DNA of 64,000 nt, taken from positions 68,501-132,500 of the forward strand of contig JAXCGZ010003826.1 in NCBI GenBank assembly GCA_037179515.1, read 5' to 3'. The DNA is from Halocaridina rubra (Eukaryota > Arthropoda > Malacostraca > Decapoda > Atyidae). The notes beneath the pieces are model-generated. The model searched no databases and had not been told where the DNA came from. It worked only from the letters and a program-made list of their open reading frames with translations. Positions 1 through 10,291 of the stretch are shown piece by piece; position 1 is the stretch's first letter; the number at the start of each line of letters is the position of its first letter. The position numbers were made by a program, and so were the translations under genes.

Positions 1-252
1 CTTCACTCCAGCTCATGAAGGTCTCTCAAGTCACTTGGTTTCCAGGCTAAATAAAACAAGAAGATTTGAAGTTCACACCTAATATATTTCACTTTACCTT
101 TGTTCATTTGTGTTCATATTTTAAGGTAGAGATTCCAAAATAATATATCATGAACGAATATATTTCATGTAAATATATTTCATCTATCTAAATCACGTAG
201 CAATATTATAAAAAGGTTGTGATTATATTGAGAATTAATCACTACTAAACAG

Positions 253-399
253 CAGGGGCCGTAGTAGCTCATTGGTCAAGTGCGCGAGTCGGGAGGTGAT
301 TAACACGGGTTTGTTTCCACCACGGGATGTCAGGTCTTGTCCCAGCTCCAACCTATCTGTGTCCAACCCCACTCATGGGGACAAATTGTGACATAATAA
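253..399 (+). repeat. SINE family B (tRNA-headed), copy
   Basis: The head GGGCCGTAGTAGCTCATTGG resembles a Pol III A box. The body and 3' part match about a dozen other stretches in the window: a CCAGCTCCAACCT segment, then a short hairpin CCCCACTCATGGGG and TGTGACATAA. This is the best-preserved full-length form together with 23,674-23,814. Confidence 0.6.
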
Positions 400-493
400 T
401 TTCTTTCACGTATTTGGCTTATATTTATCTGATAATTGGTGTCCATTTCTATAACTTAAAACTACAGAACTACAATATAAGATTCGTAAGTCT

Positions 494-707
494 TAGGCCG
501 CTTTCACACCAAAGTGGCACGTCGCACGTGGCATGACACGTGACACGCCAGTTAAAAACGAACGTCCGGAAATATATGAAACCTTTCACACAAGTGGCGT
601 GGCACATGGGACGTGTCAGGCCCTTCCTGTATGAAAGTTTTCATATATTCTCAGATGTTCGTTTTCAACTGCCGTACGACGTGCCACTTTGATGTGAAAG
701 CAGCCTA
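494..707. mobile_element. MITE/foldback element with long terminal inverted repeats
   Basis: The left end begins TAGGCCGCTTTCACACCAAA and the right end finishes with the inverted counterpart TTTGATGTGAAAGCAGCCTA. Inverted similarity extends inward over roughly 90 bp per arm, including GTGGCACGTCG against CGACGTGCCAC and TATATGAAA against TTTCATATA. It encodes nothing. The element looks like a non-autonomous DNA transposon; the terminus style recalls hAT-like elements, but no target duplication is certain. Confidence 0.6.
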
Positions 708-1389
708 ATATTGTATCACAAATAGGAAGTAGATGTAGAAACAGTGTCTTTTCGAAGTAGATGAACGGAAAGTAGACAAGTAGATATAATTTAAACATGA
801 ATTAAGGTATATAATTTAATAATCAGTGATGGAAAAGGAATTATTGTGTATAATATAAGAAATTTAGATACATAAGAATGTTGAGATAATATTTGTGAAA
901 AATATATAATTTTCTCTTATTGTGACATGACTATGGGAATAACTATCTTATCATGAAGCTGTCATACTTAATCGTCTCTGCCACATCGGATTCAGTTAGC
1001 TCGATCTATGGACATGTCTGTAAGAAAACGCATAATATTGATGATCGGAGTTGTAATCATAAACAAAGAGTCTTATAATAGGTAGAAAATTGTATCTTTC
1101 ATAAAACTGTAATGCAACTTTAGGAAACCATCTATCACGTGACTGTAAAGTTTCTACCTTATGGAAATGGTATGAAAATGTAATAATATACATTTTGTGC
1201 AAGTATATGAAGTATTTTCCATGGCGCTAAGTACATCTTAGATGATCCAATTCATGAGCTGAGATTTTTTTTTTAGTATTAGTAAAAATTTCCAGAAAAT
1301 CGTGAATACTGACGTTGTTTCTTTTATATAATTGTGTACCTGAAATAATTCTAAACCTTATTACATAAGTGAGAATGAGGATAACCTAC
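708..1389. other. AT-rich stretch without recognised genes, probably intron of the integrin-like gene
   Basis: The next integrin-like exon on the minus strand should lie at or beyond the left edge. I searched both strands here for a transmembrane or cytoplasmic integrin exon and saw none. Short reading frames show no recognisable protein. Confidence 0.4.
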
Positions 1390-4159
1390 CATGTCCTTAG
1401 GAACCAACACATTGTAGGATTCTGCAGTTTCAGGGATATACGAAAACTGCAGTAAGCAGCCCGAGTTAACCATAACACATGTCGTCATAGAAGGTTCTGT
1501 GAATATCAGAAGTATGAAATTGAATAACTTAGAAACCTTTCATAAATATTCTCTTGGAAAAAATATATCGTGTGTTGGAACAGTAGGATATGTATCATGT
1601 GTGAGGGAAAAATTGAAGCAAAAATTATATGCAATCACTAAGAAGGATGTTACTGTACAGAAAGACTGGAAACTTGCTTGTATGCCTTACTATATATGAG
1701 GAAATCTTTTTTTTTTTGTATTAGAGAATAAAAAAACTGGTAATATATATAAATATGCAATGATCGCAACCCCCTTGTAAGGATGTATCCTAGTCAGAGC
1801 ACATTCATTCACATGAAAGGAACCATTAGTCTTACCTAGACTTTCCACAGTGGTAACAGTAATTTGGCAGCTATGACAAGACGGAAGATCTCTGTTCCAT
1901 GCTCTGCACATGACACATGACTTCAGCTTTTCACAAACACTGGCTGCATAAACAGTGTCTTCACAGTACATTCCTTTGTGCCTGTATATAATTCTTTATT
2001 TTATTTGGAAGCAGAAGTGACAACCAATCTTTGAATAACCTTTGCTCTGTCCTTGGAAGAGCTTATTAGATAACTTTTCCTTGGATATATATGTCCGAAA
2101 TAGGTGCTGGATAACTTAAATAGTTATCAGATAAAGAATAACCAAAGGACCTCACATAGCTCTTATAGGTATAAGCACGTAAGTATGCCTTTGAATATTA
2201 CAAACAGATATGAAATATACAAAGAGGGATAATTGTGAACTGTGTCATCCAGAACATCAGGCATAGGTGCATGTGAAGAATAAATGTAACTGTTCATGAC
2301 ACTCACCCATCACCACATTTGCATCTGCCACATTCACAACTCCCTTCACCAGAACACGTGACTCCACTACCTGGCTGAATACACGTCTGTGTTTCTGTTG
2401 GACAATCACAGGACTCTCTATTGTAGCCATTGCGGCAGACACAGCCTCCACAGCGACACTGACCTCGGCTGGGTCCTCCACAGGGCATGCCATCATATCT
2501 GAAATTTTGAATATATAAATATATCTTTTAACTCTTGGTTACTTCTCGTTTATGGCCAAGCTTTCTTTTTTGCCATTGTAATAAAACTGTCCATGAGTGT
2601 CTTGTGCTCTCATAACATTACACCCTAAACATTTTTTTTTTTCATTTTCAATTTTTTTCACAATACTGTTTGACTTATTTACGAGCTAAAGAGTAATATA
2701 GAATTATATCTCTGCTCTTATTTGCAAAAACTATCCATCTCTGTTGGGTCTTAAACTAGAATAAATGGTTGTTAGATAAAGTCTAGTCAATGTATATTGT
2801 ATACTGCAAATTATTGTGGGTAAATGTCCAATTGTAGAATCTGGAGTTTATAGACAATAGCTTACCTATAAACTGTAAAGCTTTGCTTTGACAGATTATT
2901 GTTAAATCAATCATTCAATCGAGGCAGACCTTTATCCCCTAGGAGCTAAATGGAGTGGTCAAGGTGTATTATTGTTTGGTGAATAGGTGTGCTTTGACTC
3001 GGCCAACTCCCTTACAAGAAAGGGATACCGGCCGTTGTATATGTGCGTACTGTACATACTTACACAGGACAGGAATGATCATCACATTGACAGAATGTAC
3101 CGTAGTATCCTGGCTGACAGAAGCAGCGTCCACAGGCACAGACTCCGTGTCCTCCGCATGTAATATCACTGTCACCCTTACAAGCCTCTTCTCCTCCGGG
3201 ACAGGACTCCGGGCTTGGGATATCTGCAGCGGCCCCTGAATGGTGATATTTTCCTCTTCCTCCACCACGGTGGAAGAATGTTCGACCCTTAAAACATTAT
3301 AGAAAAAGAATATAAAAACCTAAATATAAGTATATGTTAAATAATACATACAGTAATTTATATCCTTCAGTGAAACAGGGCAAATAGCAAAGGATAATGG
3401 AGAGAGAGAGAGAGAGCAATGACACAGTTTACCATAAAAATTATGTACCTGTTGTCTGCTTAGTGCTCGCACAACGGACCAGAGAGATGACAGGTTTGCT
3501 CTCATCCATTCTATGTCTATCACAGTTGGAGTTGATGCTTCTGTCTGTATTCAACATATGAGAAGATTAAAAAGTCATACATATTAAAACGATAAATACC
3601 AACTTTGTATTGACTAGGTCTATCATACATAAATATACCTATTGCTGCCTTGTCTCGAATGAATATAAGAGACCTACAAATAAGGTGAGTTATTGACAGA
3701 CTGATATATTGACTCATTGAGGCGTAGTTCATTAATAATAATAAAGAATAATCAAATTTTACTAAAGATTTAATAACTAGTTTTCATCTTACTCAAAGGA
3801 GTAAGTAATTAAAGGAAGTTAAATAAAATTTCAACTCACAGCAACAGGATCGTTGGATCCAATTCGCGCTGCGGATTGAAAAGAAGAAGAAGTGAATGCA
3901 TTCCCAACATAGTGAGAAAAATGAGATTCCCTATTCGTCAATTCGTGCCTAGAAGGTGCTCCTGCGACGCCCACTTCTGCGGGAGAACTGGAGAACGTGC
4001 CTGGAACTCCGTTTTGATAATGGCGTTGGAAGGTATCCAATTCTTCGTCTTCTTCTACTAGATCTTGGTCATAGTGGGTGTCATCTAGTCTCCCGCGCTG
4101 ATTCTCATTTTTTTGTTTCTGTCTTTTAAAACCAAAACATAAAAAATACAACATTTGCT
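1390..4159 (-). CDS. Integrin-beta-like stalk protein (I-EGF repeats plus beta-tail), partial, runs off left edge
   Basis: The exons, in transcription order, are 4159/3840 (left boundary of the first uncertain), 3544-3449, 3287-3064, 2498-2307, 1981-1836 and 1496-1390. All downstream intron phases match. The first two exons encode a Ser- and acid-rich linker (DLVEEDEELD) unlike integrins. Exon 3287-3064 carries an I-EGF module with CGGHGVCACGRCFCQPGYYG. Exon 2498-2307 carries the next, with CRCGGCVCRNGY and CECGRCKCGDG. Exons 1981-1836 and 1496-1390 give the beta-tail, with GMYCEDTVY, SCVMCRAW and SGCLLQFSYIPE. In integrin beta subunits these modules form the extracellular leg beside the membrane. 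The transmembrane and cytoplasmic exons must lie left of the window, or are absent. No PSI, hybrid or betaI (MIDAS) domain is encoded between the signal-peptide exon and the stalk. Family assignment is strong; the headless architecture is inferred from this window only. Confidence 0.85.
1755..1822 (+). repeat. Dispersed repeat family F, copy
   Basis: The stretch has the core shared by at least ten places in the window: ATATGCAATGATCGCAACCC, then CCTTGTAAGG, then AGTCAGAGCACA and a TTCAC/ACATGAAAG end. It lies in the integrin-like intron. Confidence 0.45.
2930..3046 (-). repeat. Dispersed repeat family F, copy
   Basis: In reverse orientation it shows TGTATATG/GCCG...CCC and TTGTAAG, followed by the GGCCGAGTCAAAGCACA block typical of the family. 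It lies between two I-EGF exons. Confidence 0.45.
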
Positions 4160-4485
4160 CTGTAAGATATTGATATACTCTATTTGTCAAACCTTAATTC
4201 ATTTAAAAACAATAGAAAAAAATCGTTTCATGTTGTATATGTTATAAATATATCACACCAACACAGTGTTATAAGATTGTATATTGAATATATGAAATGA
4301 CTTTTTATATATAAAAGACTGTTTTTGTCTATGAATGTATAGAATTTAGTAATACGCGGGAAACTCTTCTTGAAAAGTCAACTGATGTGTAGATGTGTAA
4401 AAATATATTTCATATGATATCAGTATAGACTAGCTTAATGGATAAGTAGGTTGGCCCATGGCATCAGCCGCCCGTAGCGATACTA

Positions 4486-4760
4486 CAGCTGAAGGATTTT
4501 GAAACTTGAATAGGACTGTCCAGGACAGCTCGATGTTAAGTCTTCTTTCAGTTACGGTTATAGTTTACACCTATATCAACACTGAATATTCTTGGATATT
4601 CATTACACACCTCTTATTATTCCTTTACTTCTGACAAGTCATTACACTCTCCATCTCTGTTACTTTTTACTTAATGTATTCCTCGTGTCCAGGCTCGGTG
4701 GGGGCTGTTTTATTTGTATTTTTTTTTTTTGCCCGTCCTGGTGTCACAATCATAAAAAAA
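4486..4760 (+). repeat. Dispersed repeat family G, copy 1 of an inverted pair
   Basis: It matches 5,985-6,262 in reverse orientation, with some divergence. Shared landmarks in order are AGCTGAAGG, a GACTGTCCAGGACA-type segment, TTCAGTTACGGTT, TATCAACACTGAATAT, TGACAAGT and the terminal block GTCCTGGTGTCACAAT followed by A-rich sequence. The A-rich 3' end suggests retroposition. Confidence 0.55.
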
Positions 4761-4882
4761 ATGAAAATTTAATATTTACATTCATCACAAAACTTAAGAA
4801 AAATATATATTGATATATTTAATTAGGCTTCATTAGGTTAGGTTAAATATCTAAGGAAAGCTGTAAGCTTTGCTTCCGTTTA

Positions 4883-5230
4883 ACCTTCTGTGGTGTAGTT
4901 GGTAGCGCCTTGGCTTAGTAATAATAAGTCCCAGGATCAAGTCCCGGTCGGGGTAAAAATTATTCATGTTTTCACATACGTAATGTGCTTATTTGGTTAT
5001 TGTTGGTCCCGAATGAGATTGGGAGTTGAATTAAATGCGAAAACGAAACCACGAGTGAGGTTGGAGAAACTGTAATGTAAACATAGTGGCATTCAGATAG
5101 AATGCGTTCATTCCTACCATAGCTGTAAGGTTTAGTTCCCTTCAACCTTCTGTGGTGTAGTTCGTAGCGCCTTGGCTTAGTAATAATAAGTCCCAGGTTC
5201 AAATCCTGGTCAGGGCAAAAATGATTCATC
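4883..5230 (+). repeat. Tandem pair of diverged tRNA-headed units (family C), 262-bp period
   Basis: Two copies of ACCTTCTGTGGTGTAGTT start at 4,883 and 5,145. Each has an A-box-like GGTGTAGTTGGTAGCGCC and a B-box-like segment (GGATCAAGTCCC and GGTTCAAATCC). The spacer (TTCATGTTTTCACATACG onward) matches the 273-bp unit of the 42.5-44.3 kb array but is clearly older. So this element was tandem at two loci of different age. Confidence 0.75.
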
Positions 5231-5662
5231 TATTGAAATGTTTTATCATGTTTAGGTTCGCTGTTAGTTAAGAGACGATTTAATGAATTTAAATAATTAT
5301 CTATTTTAGTTATTTTAGACATTTTTCAATGTTTAAAAAAATTCATTTTACTCGTTGCGGGTGTGAGAGTAAATATATACCAGTACCGTTATAATGTTTT
5401 TCCTGCCTCTTAAAATCTGGTTTATCATTCTTTTTTATTATTATTTTCAGGCTAGGTTAGGTTAAGTATCTTTATTTTTAATTTACTCAGTTTTCATATT
5501 TATATTTTGTGTTATTGACTCCATAAGGTTAGGTCGTGTTTTTGGATTGGAACTCCAGCAAAAGTGTGTCGGTAGGAATCACACTCCAATGGCATCCATT
5601 AATTGATAAAAATTATTCTTGGAATGTTTTAATAAATATTACTAGTCTATTTTAGTGTGGAA

Positions 5663-5668
<6 letters not shown>

Positions 5669-5742
<74 letters not shown>
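5669..5742. repeat. (CT)n microsatellite
   Basis: Nearly pure CT dinucleotide run with one CTCC interruption. It accounts for the low-complexity Ser/Leu reading frame here. Confidence 0.95.
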
Positions 5743-5746
<4 letters not shown>

Positions 5747-5984
5747 CTTCTTTCCCATCGTTCTTGTCTCCTTTCTTCTTTTATTCGTCTTCTTTCTGCC
5801 TTAAGCCTTTTCCTCTCTTCTCTTGTTATTCCTCTCTCGTTGTCTCTGTCTTCTATGTTGCCTTCGTTCCTATCTCTGGACATTCGTTGATGACTCAGCC
5901 TTGTAAACGTGTCCGAATCTCTTTGGAGTTCGTCTTCGTAGTTTTCTATAGATAGATAGAGACGGCTCTGAACTCTTTATCTTT

Positions 5985-6262
5985 TTTTTTTTTTATTGTG
6001 ACACCAGGACGGACCAAAAAAATAAAATAAAGTAAATCTACCCTTATCGGGCCTGGGCACGAAGAAAACAGAGAGAGAAATAGAGAAGGGGAGTATTGTA
6101 ACTTGTCAGATGTGAAGGGATAATAAGACATGTGTAACGAGTATCTAAAAATATTCAGTGTTGATGTAGGCATAGAAAGAGAACCGTAACTGAAGGAGGA
6201 CTTAGCATCAAAATGTTCTGGACAGTCCCATTCAAGTCCAAAAGACCCTTCAGCTTTAGTAT
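5985..6262 (-). repeat. Dispersed repeat family G, inverted copy
   Basis: This is the reverse-orientation partner of 4,486-4,760: A/T tail, ATTGTGACACCAGGACGG, ATATTCAGTGTTGATGTAGG, AACCGTAACTGAAG and GACAGTCCCATTCAAG. The two copies flank the tandem tRNA-headed units. Confidence 0.55.
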
Positions 6263-6322
6263 CTATATGTTTATACAAGATCCGTATTCCCCTTACAAGG
6301 GGAGTGGTTGAGCTAAAGCATA
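6262..6322 (+). repeat. Dispersed repeat family F, copy
   Basis: It shows TATATGTTTATACAAGATCC, then CCCCTTACAAGGGG with the palindromic core, and GTGGTTGAGCTAAAGCA. It abuts the family G copy. Confidence 0.4.
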
Positions 6323-6807
6323 AAACTTTGACGACTCTTTGCGGCAAGAAATTGAAGAGGAAGGGATTCCCAAACTTTTCACGACTCCAACCCCTTATAT
6401 TTGAAAACTCATTACCACACCATCTGAGCAGAGGCTGCGATGTTCTTTTTTCTTAAGAGAAAATTGGAATGGATTATAAAATGCATATGACTAAATTAAT
6501 ATATATTATCCGCAGTATTTTACAGGAATTGATTGTCAAAAAGGCCAATATATTTATGAGACAAATTTTTATTAGTAGTAGTAAGACTAGTGATAGTAGC
6601 AGTAGTGGTAGAATTGAAAGATTGTCCACTTGTTTCACTTAAGAAAATTAACAGCCAGGCCGGCAACCTGTTCGAGCTAGGTGGGATCCTAAACAACAAT
6701 TTTATTAAGAAAATAGAATTATTTAAATAGAATAGCAGTATTAGTAGCAACATTAGTAGTAGTAAAAGTAGTAGTAGTAGTAGTAGTAATACAGCTGATG
6801 TACATAC

Positions 6808-6877
6808 CGTGTTGAGAGCGAGAGCAGGCGAAAATTGATAGCAGTGTTACCAGGCAGGTCCATTTCCATGATATCAT
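6808..6877 (-). CDS. Probable first coding exon (signal peptide) of the integrin-beta-like gene
   Basis: Read on the minus strand, an ATG at 6877 opens 23 codons plus one base, then a GTATGT donor. The peptide has a basic/aromatic start, a hydrophobic core (CLVTLLSIFAC) and a polar end (SRSQH), which is a classic secretion signal. Its phase-1 end fits an acceptor at 4160-4161 (TTACAG) and would join it to the linker exon. That acceptor is only moderate, and an extra exon in between cannot be excluded. Assignment to the downstream integrin-like gene rests on strand, phase and the lack of any competing gene. Confidence 0.45.
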
Positions 6878-7000
6878 ATGCATTATTATTTCTCTTTATT
6901 TATTTAATTTCCTTTGATTCGGAATGCGACTATGGCAAGAAATGAGATAACAGTTAAAGACAATTAATTATTTAAAATTTTGTAAACATTAGTATCAAAA

Positions 7001-7290
7001 TGTGTTAGGCTCGTTCTCTCTAACTTTGTCACGTGTTTTAAGGAACTGATTGCATTATTTATTTAAGATAGAGTCAATGTATCTTTGGATAGGCCAAAAT
7101 GTGTTAGGCTCGTTCTCTCTAATTTTGGCACGTGTCTTAAGGAACTGATTGCATTATTTAAGATATAGCCAATGTATCTTTGGATAAGCCAAAATGTGTT
7201 AGGCTCGTTCTCTCTAACTTTGCCACGTGTCTTGAAGGAACTGATTGCATTATTTACTTAAGATATAGCCAATGTATCTCTGGATAGGCC
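7001..7290. repeat. Minisatellite, three tandem copies of about 95-99 bp
   Basis: The segment TGTGTTAGGCTCGTTCTCTC begins at 7,001, 7,100 and 7,195. Each copy continues with a CACGTGT motif, GGAACTGATTGCATTATTTA and AATGTATCT. Copies differ by small indels around the A/T-rich middle. Confidence 0.85.
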
Positions 7291-7413
7291 CCTAAGATTT
7301 TTAAAAGTTGTTCAATTTTCTTCAAAGTACAAAAAAATACGAAATGGATAGCCATACCGACAACTTATTCGAGCTAGGAAGAATTTTTTTAAAGTTAGTA
7401 ATAATAATGAGTT

Positions 7414-7528
<115 letters not shown>

Positions 7529-7592
7529 GGATGAACCCAAACTGTCCTCTGTTATCTCAATATCAGTATGTACTCCATTTCTTTCCTACTTT

Positions 7593-7796
7593 GGCCCGAT
7601 TTCTTAAACAGTGTTATCCTAGGATACCATATTGTTAGTAAGCTAGACACACACAAATGGATTCCATAAACGCATCAGTGTATGGCTAGGAGCCATACAC
7701 AGAACCGAGTCAGATGCGTTTATGAAATCCATTTGTGTGTGTCTAGCTAACTAACAATATGGTATCTTAAGTTTACACTGTTTAAGAAATGGGGCC
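7593..7796. mobile_element. Foldback/MITE element with about 90-bp inverted arms
   Basis: The left arm starts GGCCCGATTTCTTAAACAGT and the right arm ends with its inverse, ACTGTTTAAGAAATGGGGCC. Arms continue through ACCATATTGTTAGTAAGCTA, GACACACACAAATGGATT and AAACGCATC. The centre is GCTAGGAGC-like. Total length is 204 bp with no coding capacity. Confidence 0.75.
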
Positions 7797-7977
7797 TTTG
7801 TCCTTATACTGTCTGTCTCCATATGTCTGGCAAGTTCTGTCTCTCTTTGTAAGTTCTGTTTCTCTTTGTAAGTTTTGTATCCGTTTTCTTAGCTTTCTGG
7901 TTATGTCTGCTTCAAGCCGTCTCTATGTCTATTAACTTGTATTTTAATCTGCCTCTCCATTAGACTGATAAGTTCTG

Positions 7978-7979
<2 letters not shown>

Positions 7980-8059
<80 letters not shown>
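7980..8059. repeat. (CT)n microsatellite
   Basis: CT run with a single CTCCTC interruption. The surrounding 7,800-8,340 is also pyrimidine-rich (TCTGTCTC-like words), suggesting decay from a longer array. Confidence 0.9.
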
Positions 8060-8062
<3 letters not shown>

Positions 8063-8372
8063 CCTTGTGTTTCTCTGTCCCTTTTCAATTTGTCTGTCAA
8101 TTTTTTTTTTTTTTTTACGTTTCTGTTTCTCTGTCTGTCGCCATGTCTGTTTCTCCATTAGCTTTTTCCTCAGATTCTGTCTCTGTGTTTGGCTTTCTAT
8201 CTATCTCCATGTCTGCCTCTTTATTTAAATGTCAAGTTGAGTCTATTGCGTCTGTTTTTGTATGATTACCTATCTCTTTATATGTCTGTCAAGTTCTCAT
8301 TATCTTTCTGTCTCTCCAATCGTATTTCTTAGTTTTTCTCTGTCTACACCACTGTTGTCTGTCTATCTGGTC

Positions 8373-8474
<102 letters not shown>

Positions 8475-8717
8475 TCTTTTTTTTCCGTTTGAAATTTTAT
8501 TGTATAGTACGTTTTCTTGTTTGCTTTTGTTTATTTGTTTGTTTGTCTGCATTCTCAGACTAATTACGGTACAAATACGGCATATTTACTTAAAACTGAA
8601 CGCCACTGGACTTTTAGATTAGCTGATGACCCGAGGAGCAGTGTTATCAGACTGCATTTCATCAAATTTATCTGTAACAGGAGTACATTCAGTCAGTGGG
8701 ATTAAATTTCAATAATG

Positions 8718-8724
<7 letters not shown>

Positions 8725-8807
<83 letters not shown>
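8725..8807. repeat. (CT)n microsatellite
   Basis: CT run with two CTCC interruptions. Confidence 0.95.
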
Positions 8808-9278
8808 GCACACTAACAAAATTTCTATAAGGTAATGAGAAATCTCACAACATTTTAAAGGGAATAATATTCTGATCTTATGAAATGTTTCTTATTGTGA
8901 ATCTGGCAACAATCCCTGTAAGGCACTCATTGCGAATCTGGCAACAATGTATATAGGCCACCCAGTAGATTTATTCGTGAATTCAAACCTTCACTTAAAC
9001 AGAGGATGATAAATGGCAATTAAATCGTGATCGCGTGACTTGTTCCTCTTCCTGGTGGTTGCCTCGTACAATTGCATATGTAGGGTACGTACCCATAGGA
9101 CATAATGCGACGTACCCTAGGGTAATGTACCGTAATGTACCCCAGATACCCAGTGCATGTCCTCATAGCAACGTATATTTGCTTGCTATTGAATGTGACT
9201 ATTACATAATCATAAAATGTAGATATCATTGTTATAATAATAATAGTAGCAGTGGTAGTAGTTAGTCCTTCCCCAAGG

Positions 9279-9281
<3 letters not shown>

Positions 9282-9337
<56 letters not shown>
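9282..9337. repeat. (AAT)n microsatellite
   Basis: Uninterrupted AAT trinucleotides, preceded by related but degraded AATAGTAGC words. Confidence 0.95.
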
Positions 9338-9338
<1 letters not shown>

Positions 9339-9628
9339 CAGTAACCTATCTGTGTCTGAGTGTCAGTATGTATCAGTATATAAGTATCTCTTAAGTCTTT
9401 CTGTGTATGTCGGTATATAATAAACTTTTCTTTTATTAGCACTTTTGAAAGATTCCTAGTATTATGTTGGTTACCCGTTTATTACTGGTCATGGAATAAT
9501 TACCATTTTCTTCATGAATTTGAATTGAAAATAATCACTCTCCGCAACACGTCAGACATTGTGTGGCTCAAACGCAGAGTCCCGAGTTTTACACCGAAAG
9601 GCATTTTTAACCATGTTGCCAGAAACCA

Positions 9629-9724
9629 TTATTATTATTATTATTATTAATATTATTATTATTATTATTATTATTATTATCAGAATTATTAGTAGTAGTA
9701 TTTCATAATAGTCATTATTATTAC

Positions 9725-9773
<49 letters not shown>
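9629..9773. repeat. (ATT)n microsatellite, two blocks
   Basis: Two ATT blocks are separated by about 45 bp of imperfect repeat. The 9,790-9,850 flank holds TACATACATGCATG-type tetranucleotide repeats. Confidence 0.9.
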
Positions 9774-9849
9774 GAGTGCATATCATTCGATACATACATA
9801 CATGCATGCGTACATACATACTTACATGCATACGTACATGCATACATAA

Positions 9850-10259
9850 CATATGCATAGACATGAGTAACAAGATAAGTATAAAAGAAATACAGCCTTA
9901 AATAGTAAGTATACAGAATCTAATTTAACAAACAATAGAATTTTAATGAATTATCAGTAAATAAGTACAGCAATTGAATACATTACTAAACAAATAACTA
10001 CAGAATGAACCAGTATAGGATACTGAACTCGATACTTTCTGGGCTTAAGCCAGGGGTTGTCTTCACTGAGACACAAAAAGGTGGTATTCGACATTGGATT
10101 AAATAAATATCATTGGACGTGTAGTAACGTGTCTGTAATATGGCTTCGTCCATAGTGGTGTTATATGCACGTCATTCATTCTCGCATAATTCAAATTGAG
10201 TAGTGGTCATTCATTGTTTTTGTGTTTGCCTGTGTGTATGTATGTGCATCAGATATACC

Positions 10260-10260
<1 letters not shown>
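9850..10260. other. Intergenic stretch, nothing recognised
   Basis: Ordinary AT-rich sequence. I see no gene, RNA or named repeat between the ATT array and the (CA)n that precedes the LINE copy. Confidence 0.4.

Positions 10261-10261
<1 letters not shown>

Positions 10262-10290
<29 letters not shown>
10262..10290. repeat. (CA)n microsatellite at the 5' junction of LINE copy 1
   Basis: Pure CA run ending exactly where the LINE endonuclease-domain sequence begins. Confidence 0.95.

Positions 10291-10291
<1 letters not shown>

Noticed and set aside
2257..2496. 79-codon minus-strand frame overlapping the integrin-like exon
   Set aside because: It is a shifted-frame shadow of the cysteine-rich I-EGF exon 2,307-2,498.
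5946..6347. 133-codon minus-strand open frame
   Set aside because: It coincides with the inverted family G repeat and its A/T tail, and has no domain-like pattern.
8868..8960. Duplicate words GAATCTGGCAACAATC and GAATCTGGCAACAATG
   Set aside because: Only about 20 bp are repeated once; insufficient to call an element.
9075..9145. Cluster of short palindromes (GGGTACGTACCC, ACGTACCCTAGGGTA)
   Set aside because: Each is 12 bp or less and no larger structure or repeat family links them.
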